A DNA stretch of 64,000 nucleotides from Oscillospiraceae bacterium (lineage in GTDB: Bacteria; Bacillota; Clostridia; Oscillospirales; Oscillospiraceae), in NCBI GenBank assembly GCA_017861365.1, contig JAGFXR010000001.1, forward strand, positions 1 to 64,000, in the 5' to 3' direction. Of this stretch, positions 8,046-15,220 are shown piece by piece. How positions within the stretch are numbered: the stretch's first letter is position 1; the number at the start of each line of letters is the position of its first letter. Below the pieces are notes generated by a model. That model was not told where the DNA came from, searched no databases, and saw only the letters and a program-made list of their open reading frames with translations. A program made the translations under genes and the position numbers.

Positions 8046-9641
8046 TTATTGCAAAAGAGAACAAAAACCGCCGAAAAAACCGCATCGGATCAACGAATTT
8101 TGAAAGCAAAAATAAAGAAAAATAAAAAAGAAGAAGCGTTGCAGGCTTGCAAAGAAATCCTTTGCTTGCAACGCTTCCTCTTCAGTTGGTGCAGTGTTTA
8201 ATGATAAATCCGAACCCTCAATCTCCTTGAGTGTAACTGTTTTTGTGCCATCCTTGTAATTCCAAACAAGCACGATTTTATCGTCATACAGATATATCGC
8301 ATTTACAAAACTGTCTATCAGGCGTTGGCGCTCTGCCTTATCCGAAATATCGGCGGTGCGAAATTTGTGCAGCCAGAATAATATTTGCTCTTTTGTAAGA
8401 ACTGGGTGCTGTAATTCTTCTTGAAGAATACTGACTTCCAACTGGTTCTTGCGTTCCTCCAATTCGTCCAGCCGCTTTTTGGTGGACTCGTTAAAGATAC
8501 CCGCCTGAATTGCATTGAGCATATTTTCAATGCCCTTCTGTGTTTCAGAAAGCTGTTTTTTCAGCATGGGGATGGTGTCACTTTCTTTGCCTTGCAGAGC
8601 AAATACAGTGTCCGCAATTTTATTGATAACTCCATCATCCATGACTACCCGCATGGTTTGCTGAATGACCAGATTTTCAATCCAATCCTTCTTTACCGCC
8701 TTTTTATCGCACAGCTTCTTTTCCTTGGTGTTATGGCAGCGATAATAGCGGTGGACATTCCCTGTATGACTGGTTCCGCTTTCGCCCACCATGTACCTTC
8801 CGCATTTACCACAATGAAGCTTTGTGGTCAGTATGTAATCGTCCTCTGCCTTGTGCCGGGCAGGGGCTTTCTTGTTTTTACGCATCCGTTCCTGTACCCT
8901 GTTAAACAATTCATTCGCGATAATGGCAGGAATACCCTCTGGCACAACCACGTTACGATAGCTGTATTCTCCGATATAGCGGCGGTTTTTCAGCATATGA
9001 GCCATGATATTGAGCGTGATTTTTGTTCCTCTACTTGTACGAATACCGCGCTCGTTAAGCAGATTGACAAGCTGCTGCATGGTCGCACCCTCACTGTAAG
9101 CCGTGAACACCTCCAGCACCACGGGAGCCGTAACAGGGTCAATTTGAAACTGCTGTTCCTTATTTACTACATAACCAATCGGGAGCGTGCCGCCGTTGTA
9201 ACGGCATTTGAGGGCATTATCCGTTAATCCTCTGATAACCTTCTCAGAAAGCTCGGCGGAGTAATATTCCGCCATTCCCTCCAGCATAGATTCCAGCAAA
9301 ATGCCCTCAGAACCACGGGAGATATTCTCGGTAGCGGACACCACGGCAACACCATTTTTGCGGAGCATAGCTTTGTAATGTGCCGAATCGTAACGGTTTC
9401 GGGCAAAGCGATCCAGTTTCCATACGATAATGGTTTCAAACATGCCCTTACCGCTGTCTTTAATCATCTGCTGAAATTGTGGACGGTTATCCGTTTTGGC
9501 TGACAGTGCACGGTCGATATAGCTGCTTAAAACGTTGATACCTTTACTTTCAGCAAATGCCATACATTCCCGTAACTGCCCTTCAATACTTTCTTCTCGC
9601 TGATTATCAGAAGAGTATCGAGCATAAATCACACCATTCAT
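8046..9641 (-). CDS. Large serine recombinase (resolvase/invertase superfamily)
   Basis: This site-specific DNA recombinase would excise and integrate the element. The catalytic domain (about residues 2-140) begins VIYARYSSDNQ, with the active serine near residue 10, and carries KLDRFARNRYD. A Recombinase domain follows (about 155-265; GYVVN, LNERGIRT). A zinc ribbon (LHCGKCGRYM ... CHNTKEKKLC, about 275-315) and a coiled-coil region to about 450 come next. The start ATG overlaps the stop of the XRE gene before it. The last 30 residues are odd (RFFFFIFLYFCF...): they are encoded by the U-tract of a terminator-like hairpin at 8131-8178, so the normal stop codon seems lost or moved. Confidence 0.92.
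   Translation of the reverse strand: MNGVIYARYSSDNQREESIEGQLRECMAFAESKGINVLSSYIDRALSAKTDNRPQFQQMIKDSGKGMFETIIVWKLDRFARNRYDSAHYKAMLRKNGVAVVSATENISRGSEGILLESMLEGMAEYYSAELSEKVIRGLTDNALKCRYNGGTLPIGYVVNKEQQFQIDPVTAPVVLEVFTAYSEGATMQQLVNLLNERGIRTSRGTKITLNIMAHMLKNRRYIGEYSYRNVVVPEGIPAIIANELFNRVQERMRKNKKAPARHKAEDDYILTTKLHCGKCGRYMVGESGTSHTGNVHRYYRCHNTKEKKLCDKKAVKKDWIENLVIQQTMRVVMDDGVINKIADTVFALQGKESDTIPMLKKQLSETQKGIENMLNAIQAGIFNESTKKRLDELEERKNQLEVSILQEELQHPVLTKEQILFWLHKFRTADISDKAERQRLIDSFVNAIYLYDDKIVLVWNYKDGTKTVTLKEIEGSDLSLNTAPTEEEALQAKDFFASLQRFFFFIFLYFCFQNSLIRCGFFGGFCSLLQ
8131..8178 (-). terminator. Terminator-like hairpin inside the recombinase 3' end
   Basis: On the minus strand GAAGCGTTGCA and its complement pair over 11 bp, with a further inner helix and a bulge, followed by a long T-rich tract. 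It would end transcription before the in-frame stop at 8046. Confidence 0.5.
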
Positions 9642-10000
9642 GCATTGTCACCGCCCTTCGATACCATCTCCATTAAAGCCTGCTTCAGCTTATCATTCAT
9701 TGGAGATTTCGGGTCAAAGCACATTTCGATAAACTGCCGAAACTGCTCATTTTCCTCAGAAAACTTGGGTTTATAGGAATATAGCTTACCCTCTGGCTTG
9801 TCCGTTCTGCCGAAAATATAATCCAAAGATACATCAAAATAATCCGCATACCAGACAAGCAGTGATAGTGGCGGTGCAGACTGGTCGTTTTCATATCGGT
9901 TAATGCTTGACTGAGTGGCATTAGCCAACGCCGCAAGCTTTGCCTGCGACAAATTTACGCTTTCTCGCAGCAATTTGGTTCTTTCAGCAACCTCTTTCAT
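9638..10000 (-). CDS. XRE-family regulator paired with the recombinase
   Basis: The 120-residue protein has a typical XRE helix-turn-helix at residues 5-62 (LSQAKLAALANATQSSINRYE), followed by VSLDYIFGRTD and a helical tail. Its stop overlaps the recombinase start by 4 bp (ATGA), so the two are translationally coupled. The likely role is control of the recombinase and of the divergent plus-strand genes; the shared upstream gap is 10,001-10,213. The upstream ribosome site is GAGGG. Confidence 0.85.
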   Translation of the reverse strand: MKEVAERTKLLRESVNLSQAKLAALANATQSSINRYENDQSAPPLSLLVWYADYFDVSLDYIFGRTDKPEGKLYSYKPKFSEENEQFRQFIEMCFDPKSPMNDKLKQALMEMVSKGGDNA

Positions 10001-10213
10001 GTACAGCCCTCGCTTTCTTCTATCCCTATATTAACCCATATATAAAATAAGATCAACTCATATTTAGATTCAATGTAGATTCCTATAATGATTCGGATTG
10101 TTTTTGTTGGCCTTTACCGGAAATCGTACTTTAAAGCGTTAAAACTTTGTCCGGGATTCCGTCTGGACGCGCACTTCCTTTCTGGCTACCATAGTAAGTA
10201 GGAGGTGGCGAAA

Positions 10214-10492
10214 ATGCAGAGCGTGATAAAGCAGATTTATAGCGGTGAGTTGTGCCCCGCTGAACGTTCCAAAGTATGTATTACAGAATTTTATACGGCA
10301 AAAAATGTGGCGGTACTGGCTCATGATGCCTTTGAAGAAAAGCTGTGCCAATCTATGAAGGAGGAACTGGACGAGTATCTTTCCAAAGAGTCGGACGTAA
10401 CCGCTTATCATATGGAGCAGGCATTTTCAGATGGATTCAGATTGGGTGCGCAATTGATGCTGGAGGTTTTGGAGGTGGGAAAAGATGATTGA
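10214..10492 (+). CDS. DUF6809-like small protein
   Basis: This 92-residue helical, acidic protein contains IYSGELCPAER and a C-terminal region rich in acidic residues. From memory it resembles the DUF6809 proteins found on clostridial mobile elements; the molecular function is unknown. The ATG at 10214 is chosen because GGAGG (10201-10205) then lies 8 bp upstream; an in-frame GTG at 10205 would overlap the ribosome site. Its end overlaps the tnpV-like start by 8 bp, so the two form an operon. Confidence 0.65.
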   Translation: MQSVIKQIYSGELCPAERSKVCITEFYTAKNVAVLAHDAFEEKLCQSMKEELDEYLSKESDVTAYHMEQAFSDGFRLGAQLMLEVLEVGKDD

Positions 10493-10829
10493 GATGGACT
10501 ACATAGAGATAGACGGTCTGCTGTACCCCAACATTGCTTTGGATGATATGGAGTTTTATAGCGATCTTGGCAAATACGGAAACCTTCGGCATAAATATCT
10601 GCATGAACAAAAGCCGGAATTGTATCGGCAACTGCTGTTTTCGGGCAAGCTGGCAAGGCACTGTGCCGATATTGAGAAATCAGCTTTTGACATGGCAGAG
10701 CGGATTCAAGGACAGTATTTGGAGCAAAATCCTCCGCCCCTTGAGGATACATTAGCAAGAATACAGGTGTTTACACTGGCACAAGATATTGTCGATGAAT
10801 GTGTACTGCACGATTTGATTTACAAATGA
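10485..10829 (+). CDS. tnpV: TnpV family transposon protein
   Basis: The 114-residue protein carries the pattern I associate with TnpV of Tn4451-type and related mobile elements: GKYGNLRHKYLHEQKPELYR, then LLFSGKLARHCADIE, then a helical end. TnpV genes accompany large serine recombinases; their role is not established. It overlaps the upstream DUF6809-like gene. A strong hairpin with two wobble pairs (10827-10864) follows directly. Confidence 0.75.
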   Translation: MIEMDYIEIDGLLYPNIALDDMEFYSDLGKYGNLRHKYLHEQKPELYRQLLFSGKLARHCADIEKSAFDMAERIQGQYLEQNPPPLEDTLARIQVFTLAQDIVDECVLHDLIYK

Positions 10830-10864
10830 TAATGGCCCGTACCGAACTTGGTGCGGGCTATTAT
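10827..10864 (+). terminator. Hairpin after tnpV
   Basis: GATAATGGCCCGTACC pairs with GGTGCGGGCTATTATC (two G-T wobbles) around a short loop. The T-tract is poor, so termination may be partial. Confidence 0.5.
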
Positions 10865-10872
10865 CATCTATA

Positions 10873-10901
10873 ATTGTGAAAAGGTAAAAACATTGCTATA
10901 A
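10873..10901 (+). promoter_or_regulatory. Promoter for the gene at 10932
   Basis: TTGTGA (10873-10878) and TATAAT (10896-10901) stand 17 bp apart, about 30 bp before the ATG at 10932, which has GGAGG upstream. Confidence 0.65.
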
Positions 10902-10931
10902 TATTTACAATAGCATGTTGGAGGTGTTGGT

Positions 10932-11402
10932 ATGGAAAATTGGCAACTTTCTAAGTTATGTAATGATGTCAAAAACCTTATGAAAGCAAATGGCTTGATT
11001 TTTCATCAAGACACAGTACGATCCTTAGTTCCTGATGAACGATACCAGCAATACAAAAATGCTGTTGAAGATATTTTGCTTGACCATACCTACTCTGAAG
11101 TGAGAACCTTGGATAAGGTGGTTGACGATTATCAGATGCGCTATAACGTTGTTGGGTCTGTGCATAAGGCATTTTTTGCAGATGGTCTGGACGGAAAACG
11201 GTATAAATATCTCTGTGTGGAGCAGACCATCCTGCATTTTGAACACAGACAATTTCGTTTTATGGATTGGCTGCTTGAAAATTATATCTATATGAATTTT
11301 TCTGAACAGGTTTCAGAATACTGGAACTTCTTAAATACAGACGGAGCGTTAGAACGTTGTCTAAATGCCCTTACAAACGAAGTATTCCGCTGCTTGAATT
11401 GA
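10932..11402 (+). CDS. Hypothetical protein of the mobile module
   Basis: The family is not recognised. The 156-residue soluble protein is probably mostly helical and rich in aromatic and charged residues (FEHRQFRFMDWLLENYIYMNF near residue 110). It has its own promoter and a good ribosome site (TTGGAGG). It lies 37 bp upstream of a coiled-coil/HTH protein, within the recombinase module. A helper role in mobilisation or control is possible but not shown. Confidence 0.6.
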   Translation: MENWQLSKLCNDVKNLMKANGLIFHQDTVRSLVPDERYQQYKNAVEDILLDHTYSEVRTLDKVVDDYQMRYNVVGSVHKAFFADGLDGKRYKYLCVEQTILHFEHRQFRFMDWLLENYIYMNFSEQVSEYWNFLNTDGALERCLNALTNEVFRCLN

Positions 11403-11438
11403 CGATAATTAAATATCGTCACACATAGGGAGATTGCC

Positions 11439-11831
11439 ATGGAGAAAACAGTAGAACAGCTTCAAGCTGCGCTTGACCGAGAAATGAAATATACCGAGAA
11501 GCTCAACAAGAAAATTGACCTCATGAGAGAACAGTTGAAAGAGCGTATTACCATACAGGAGCATGAAAAGGTGCTTGCTTTGCTTCAAGAAAAACATGCT
11601 CAAGAATTAGCGAAAATTAATAATCGTCAATCAAAGGAACCTAATGAGCGCGGTGCTGGACGCAGGAAAAAGGCAACCAATCAAGTGATTTCGCGAGTTC
11701 TGGAGCTGCGGCAGGAGGGTTTATCTCAGCAAAAAATCTCGAAAGTCATTTTTGAGGAGCTTGGAATTGTCATTAGCCGTACGACCATCGGAGAAATTGT
11801 ACGTGGTGAACACGGAAGCGGTTTTGAGTAG
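11439..11831 (+). CDS. Coiled-coil protein with C-terminal helix-turn-helix
   Basis: Residues 1-65 form a charged heptad-like coiled coil (LQAALDREMKYTEKLNKKID). After a basic linker (ERGAGRRKKAT), residues 78-128 form a Hin-like helix-turn-helix (VLELRQEGLSQQKISKVI; ISRTTIGEIVRG), similar to resolvase C-terminal domains but without a catalytic domain. Such proteins occur near mobilisation regions of clostridial elements and may bind DNA as dimers. AGGGAG lies upstream of the ATG. A 500-bp non-coding, hairpin-rich region follows, a plausible binding target. Confidence 0.65.
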   Translation: MEKTVEQLQAALDREMKYTEKLNKKIDLMREQLKERITIQEHEKVLALLQEKHAQELAKINNRQSKEPNERGAGRRKKATNQVISRVLELRQEGLSQQKISKVIFEELGIVISRTTIGEIVRGEHGSGFE

Positions 11832-11880
11832 GCTCAGAAGGTACTTCGCTTTTTCCTTGCGCCGAAGGCAGCAAGGAGAA

Positions 11881-12180
11881 CTTAACGAAGTTAAGGCAGG
11901 AATAGGGGAGTTCCGAAACTCCCTCCAGACCGCTTGCCGCCAAGGGCGGCAACGACATTCAGCAAGGATTCGGACATTATTTTTAATGTCACCCATTGGG
12001 GGTTCCATAGTGATTATTTTTAGATATAGGGGTTCCGGCATCGTCATAAATTATTACTCCAATAGCCATTTCTCGGGTTCTATGCACTTTTTAACAGAAC
12101 ACAGAAGGGTTTAACAACGTTGCAGGCTTTGCCTGATAGCGGTAGCCATGAGTTGTTTCACAACTCTATTCCTGCCTTAA
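11881..12180. repeat. Structured non-coding region bounded by a 15-bp inverted repeat
   Basis: TTAAGGCAGGAATAG (11891-11905) and its exact complement (12166-12180) face each other across 260 bp. Just inside the left arm is a hairpin GGGAGTT-4-AACTCCC (11906-11923), and just inside the right arm a hairpin GAGTTGT-3-ACAACTC (12150-12166). Also present are CTTAAC-3-GTTAAG (11881-11895) and TTGCCGCC-3-GGCGGCAA (11934-11952). No supportable gene lies in 11,832-12,348. Possible readings are a MITE-like repeat, a transfer origin next to a lost relaxase, or a structured RNA. Confidence 0.55.
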
Positions 12181-12231
12181 TCAGCCGTGTTACCGTAATT
12201 GGTGAAACTGGATACGATTAAGTTTTGCAGC

Positions 12232-12260
12232 TTGACAAGTCATTTCGTGAGCGCTACAAT
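12232..12260 (+). promoter_or_regulatory. Promoter for the small gene at 12349
   Basis: TTGACA (12232-12237) and TACAAT (12255-12260) with a 17-bp spacer make a near-consensus promoter. It leaves a leader of about 80 nt before the start codon. Confidence 0.65.
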
Positions 12261-12348
12261 AATTGTACTAAAGGGTAAAAGTGCCCATAAAATTGAATAG
12301 CTAGCTTCACAGGATGCAGTGGCATTTGCCTAAGACCTAGGAGGGCAA

Positions 12349-12516
12349 ATGGCAAAAGACGACATCGGGATGGAAATCCCTCAGCAGGAGATTGAAAGTC
12401 TTGCAAGGTTGTTCCTGCCGAAAATCCGCGAATTTTTCGATAGTGAAGAAGGACAGCGGGAATTTGCCGAGTGGAAACAGCGGCAGGCACAAGTGGCTGC
12501 AAAAGAAGCTAAATGA
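12349..12516 (+). CDS. Small mobile-element protein (55 aa)
   Basis: This short frame encodes MAKDDIGMEIPQQEIESL followed by a helical, charged segment (LARLFLPKIREFF ... EFAEWKQRQAQ). AGGAGGG lies about 4 bp before the ATG. The start is embedded in a possible control hairpin: CATTTGCC at 12323-12330 can pair with GGCAAATG at 12344-12351, placing the ribosome site in the loop and the start codon in the stem. It has its own promoter and terminator. The function is unknown; the context suggests a protein of the recombinase-type element. Confidence 0.65.
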   Translation: MAKDDIGMEIPQQEIESLARLFLPKIREFFDSEEGQREFAEWKQRQAQVAAKEAK

Positions 12517-12526
12517 TATATGAAAG

Positions 12527-12561
12527 AGGAGGCGATTTGAGATGAATTGCCTCCTTTTTTT
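12527..12561 (+). terminator. Terminator after the 55-aa gene
   Basis: AGGAGGCGATT pairs with AATTGCCTCCT around a 7-nt loop (one mismatch), followed by a run of T residues. Confidence 0.7.
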
Positions 12562-12596
12562 AAAGAAATATTCTTTGTCAAAGTGAGTCTATTTTA

Positions 12597-12605
12597 TGAT
12601 ATAAT
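12597..12605 (+). promoter_or_regulatory. Extended -10 promoter of darTG
   Basis: TGATATAAT (12597-12605) is an extended -10 element. A TTGTCA at 12575-12580 is 19 bp upstream, longer than ideal. The darT start codon lies 27 bp downstream. Confidence 0.5.
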
Positions 12606-12632
12606 GGAAATAATTTAAGGAGGGATTTCTCT

Positions 12633-13226
12633 ATGGGAATTGAGGCTGCTAAGAGTGGGAAATTGCTATATCATTTGACTGAGGTAGACAATCTACCTTC
12701 AATTATTACTAATAACTTAGTTGCAAGAAAAATTTTGCTAGACAACAGCACCGGATTTGAGGATGTTGCGAATCCCGATATAATTTCAAAAAGAACCATC
12801 TTAGGGCTTGATAACTATGTTCCCTTTCATTTTCATCCGTACTCTGCTTTTGATGTTGCTGTAAAAGGTACATATCCTGATGTGGATTTTATCTATATTT
12901 GTATAACTCGTGAACTAGCCAAACAAAACGACTTTAAAATTTTACCTATGCATCCATTGTCGCTCGCAGATTATAATGGCCTTTTTGATTTTGATGAAGG
13001 TTTCCAAAGAATAGACTGGGATACATTAATGGAGCGTGGAAGAACTGACGAATATGCAAAACACGTTAAAATGGCAGAATGCCTAACCGATAAAACTATT
13101 CCGGTCGCACACTTTCACTCAATTGTAGTGAAAGATCAAAAAATGAAGCAGCACGTGGAATATCTTTTAAACGAAGGAAATGCAAATAATCCACCACCGT
13201 ATGTCAATATCCAAAATTGGTTTTAG
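12633..13226 (+). CDS. darT: DarT-like DNA ADP-ribosyltransferase toxin
   Basis: DarT toxins use NAD+ to attach ADP-ribose to thymidine in single-stranded DNA, blocking replication; some act as phage-defence toxins. The 197-residue protein opens with YHLTEVDNLPSIITNNLVAR, the NAD-binding signature of the family. It continues with VPFHFHPYSAF, and has the expected catalytic glutamate in KMAECLTDKTIP (about residue 150). It fits the family length of about 200. AGGAGG lies upstream, and the macro-domain antitoxin begins 36 bp downstream. It sits at the edge of an island next to a tRNA, a typical site for defence cargo. Confidence 0.88.
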   Translation: MGIEAAKSGKLLYHLTEVDNLPSIITNNLVARKILLDNSTGFEDVANPDIISKRTILGLDNYVPFHFHPYSAFDVAVKGTYPDVDFIYICITRELAKQNDFKILPMHPLSLADYNGLFDFDEGFQRIDWDTLMERGRTDEYAKHVKMAECLTDKTIPVAHFHSIVVKDQKMKQHVEYLLNEGNANNPPPYVNIQNWF

Positions 13227-13261
13227 TTGTTAATAAATAATGCAAGAGAGGAGGGCTCATT

Positions 13262-14284
13262 ATGATTCAATATACGACCGGTGACTTGTTGTTGTCATCG
13301 ACACAAGCTCTTGTTAATACTGTGAATTGCGAAGGATATATGGGTAAGGGCATTGCATATCAGTTCAAATTGAAATTTCCTGAAAATAATGCTGACTACA
13401 TCAAGGCTTGTAAAGTTGGTTCTTTAAGAATTGGAACAATTCATTACTATCAAGAGAAAGATAAGATTATTATTAATTTCCCGACCAAAAATAAATGGCG
13501 TGAAAAATCCAAAATGGAGTATATTGAATCAGGATTGAATTCACTTATTTTGGTTATTGAAGAATTGAAAATACAAAGTATTTCTATTCCTCCTTTAGGT
13601 AGCGGTAATGGGGGACTTGTTTGGTCCGATGTAAAAGCGCTGATTGAAAAGATTTTATCTCCCATTGCTTCAAGTATTGACATATTAATTTATGAACCAT
13701 CTAAAGGCTATGTTTCGCAACCAACAGTGGAACCTCAGTTGAGTACTTCTGCGTTAGTCCTTATGCAAATAAAACGTAACCTGAAAAATTTCAGTAAAAT
13801 AAGACTACAAAAATCAGCCTACTTTATAGATGTGTTTCTGAATGAAAAATATTTTAAGTTTAAACGCCATAAATTGGGGCCATATGATTACAACATTGAA
13901 ATTATTAGCAAAAACATTAAAGAGTTCCAAAAGTTTCATTCTATAAAAAATACGGATGATGCATATACAATTTTGTATAATAAGATTGTAAGCGACAGTG
14001 TTGAGAAAAAACTATCTATTATAAAACCTGCTTTAAAGAAGGCGTGTGCTTTTATTGATTCACTTCCAACAGATGGCGAAGTTGAATGTTGTGCCACCAT
14101 TACTTTCCTTTTAGAAGAAAATGGCCCATTAAATGAAGATGTAATTGTTAGCCTTTTTAAGGCATGGTCAAAAGATAAATCCGAACGTTTCTCCGAACAA
14201 ATGATTCTTAATGGCATTTCTACTCTATATGAGGCCAATATTATCGACAAAAATTTACTTGGGTATACATTAGTAACTAATTAA
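13262..14284 (+). CDS. darG: DarG-like macro-domain antitoxin
   Basis: The N-terminal macro domain (about residues 1-155) shows the DarG signature ALVNTVNCEGYMGKGIAYQF and the loop PPLGSGNGGL. Such domains remove ADP-ribose from DNA and so reverse DarT. The C-terminal half (about 165-340) binds and neutralises the toxin in this family. Here it begins with LQKSAYFIDVFLN ... KRHKLGPYDYNIE, a pattern I find similar to the SocA/Panacea (DUF4065) antitoxin fold; that similarity is inference. The ribosome site is AGGAGG. It is co-transcribed with darT and ends at a very strong terminator. Confidence 0.88.
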   Translation: MIQYTTGDLLLSSTQALVNTVNCEGYMGKGIAYQFKLKFPENNADYIKACKVGSLRIGTIHYYQEKDKIIINFPTKNKWREKSKMEYIESGLNSLILVIEELKIQSISIPPLGSGNGGLVWSDVKALIEKILSPIASSIDILIYEPSKGYVSQPTVEPQLSTSALVLMQIKRNLKNFSKIRLQKSAYFIDVFLNEKYFKFKRHKLGPYDYNIEIISKNIKEFQKFHSIKNTDDAYTILYNKIVSDSVEKKLSIIKPALKKACAFIDSLPTDGEVECCATITFLLEENGPLNEDVIVSLFKAWSKDKSERFSEQMILNGISTLYEANIIDKNLLGYTLVTN

Positions 14285-14336
14285 AGGGCAAATAATTAAT
14301 GGCTGTATTAACGATCATTAATTATTTGCCCTTTTT
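14283..14336 (+). terminator. Long perfect terminator hairpin after darG
   Basis: AAAGGGCAAATAATTAATG (14283-14301) is exactly complementary to CATTAATTATTTGCCCTTT (14316-14334), followed by TT. The stem has 19 perfect pairs and starts at the darG stop codon. Confidence 0.75.
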
Positions 14337-14355
14337 ATAATTTATAGATAAAGCA

Positions 14356-14397
14356 ATAATCCGAACCCATCCCCAATAGGGACAAGGTTCGGATTAT
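14356..14397 (-). terminator. Hairpin downstream of tRNA-Leu
   Basis: ATAATCCGAACC and GGTTCGGATTAT form a perfect 12-bp stem 8 bp past the tRNA 3' end. On the minus strand a T-rich stretch follows. It probably terminates the tRNA transcript and also marks the island-core junction. Confidence 0.5.
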
Positions 14398-14404
14398 CAT
14401 GATT

Positions 14405-14491
14405 TGGTGCCGGTGGCCGGACTCGAACCGGCACGCCTTTCACAGCGGTGGATTTTGAGTCCACTACGTCTACCAATTCCATCACACCGGC
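14405..14491 (-). tRNA. tRNA-Leu (anticodon CAA)
   Basis: The minus strand folds as a class II tRNA: acceptor GCCGGTG pairing with CACCGGC, a long variable arm (CGCTGTGAAAGGCG), the T-arm GGTTCGAGTCC, and an encoded 3' CCA. The anticodon loop CTCAAAA gives CAA, which reads TTG. A consensus promoter lies upstream (TTGCAT, 17 bp, TATAAT at 14504-14532). Its 3' end points into the AT-rich island, the usual side for integrated elements. Confidence 0.93.
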
Positions 14492-14503
14492 AGGTGCTTA
14501 GAC

Positions 14504-14532
14504 ATTATATAATAATTGAAAAGAAAATGCAA
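14504..14532 (-). promoter_or_regulatory. tRNA-Leu promoter
   Basis: On the minus strand TTGCAT (14527-14532) and TATAAT (14504-14509) stand 17 bp apart, about 13 bp before the tRNA 5' end. Confidence 0.7.
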
Positions 14533-14623
14533 GTGTATTCTGCCTTGAGGGTATAAAAACAGCAGAAAAACAGGCAAAACGCAAGCCTTTGTGGCGGGGA
14601 AGGCCGAAAAGTGGATTGCGCGG

Positions 14624-14995
14624 CTAACGGGATCTGAACACAAGCAATCCGATGAGGCAGAGCAGTGCGGCGGCGGTCAGCAGGAGAACGCGGGCGGTTC
14701 TGCCAAGCCGCTTTGGCTGCCGTCTGTTCCGGAAGAATTCCTCCAGTACCGTCCATTCCGAAGGGGTGACCTGTTGATCCATAGGGGGAGGTTTGATACC
14801 CTCAATTTCAAGGAGGGTTCCGATGGGCACCTGAAACATCCGGCTGATGGACACGAGTTGTCCGGAGTTGGGAGTGGTCTCGTCGGATTCCCACTTGGCG
14901 AGCGTTTTGCCGGAGATATGGAGCTGACGGCAAAACGCGTCAGGGGAGATACCTGCGGTGGTTCGCAGCGTCTGAATGTGCTGACCCAGAGTCAT
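14624..14995 (-). CDS. Membrane-anchored XRE-family regulator
   Basis: The 123-residue protein has an N-terminal XRE helix-turn-helix (residues 3-60; ISPDAFCRQLHISGKTLAKWE), a proline-rich linker, and one C-terminal transmembrane segment (VLLLTAAALLCLIGLLVF, about residues 102-120) ending in basic residues. This arrangement, a DNA-binding domain tethered to the membrane, is common in Clostridia. It stands between the tRNA and the PBP2-mre operon in the same orientation. Its targets are unknown. Confidence 0.8.
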   Translation of the reverse strand: MTLGQHIQTLRTTAGISPDAFCRQLHISGKTLAKWESDETTPNSGQLVSISRMFQVPIGTLLEIEGIKPPPMDQQVTPSEWTVLEEFFRNRRQPKRLGRTARVLLLTAAALLCLIGLLVFRSR

Positions 14996-15220
14996 TGCCG
15001 GTCTTCCCCCTTCCCGCTGGCAGAACGGATTTCTCCTGTGGCTTGGACGATGACGCCAAAGGGCAGCTTCGCTGCCGAAGTGCCTTTGTTTTGGAGAACG
15101 GACACCCGGGGTGCCATGATCAGCCAGTCAACGTAATGTTACAGCATGACGGCTGAAAAAACAGGGGAAAATGAAAGAAAGACGCGGGCTTTTCGGCGCG
15201 CTCAGACCCGATTGGCAAGC

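Noticed and set aside
8421-9227. Plus-strand open frame of 268 codons inside the recombinase gene
   Set aside because: Antisense to conserved recombinase domains; no ribosome site and no recognisable motif.
11752-12114. Open frame of 120 codons over the structured region
   Set aside because: It starts inside the HTH gene in another frame, is arginine-rich, and crosses several hairpins; not protein-like.
1-14400. Second copy of the tRNA-Leu 3' end as an attachment site
   Set aside because: No matching segment was seen inside the island; the far end may lie outside the window.
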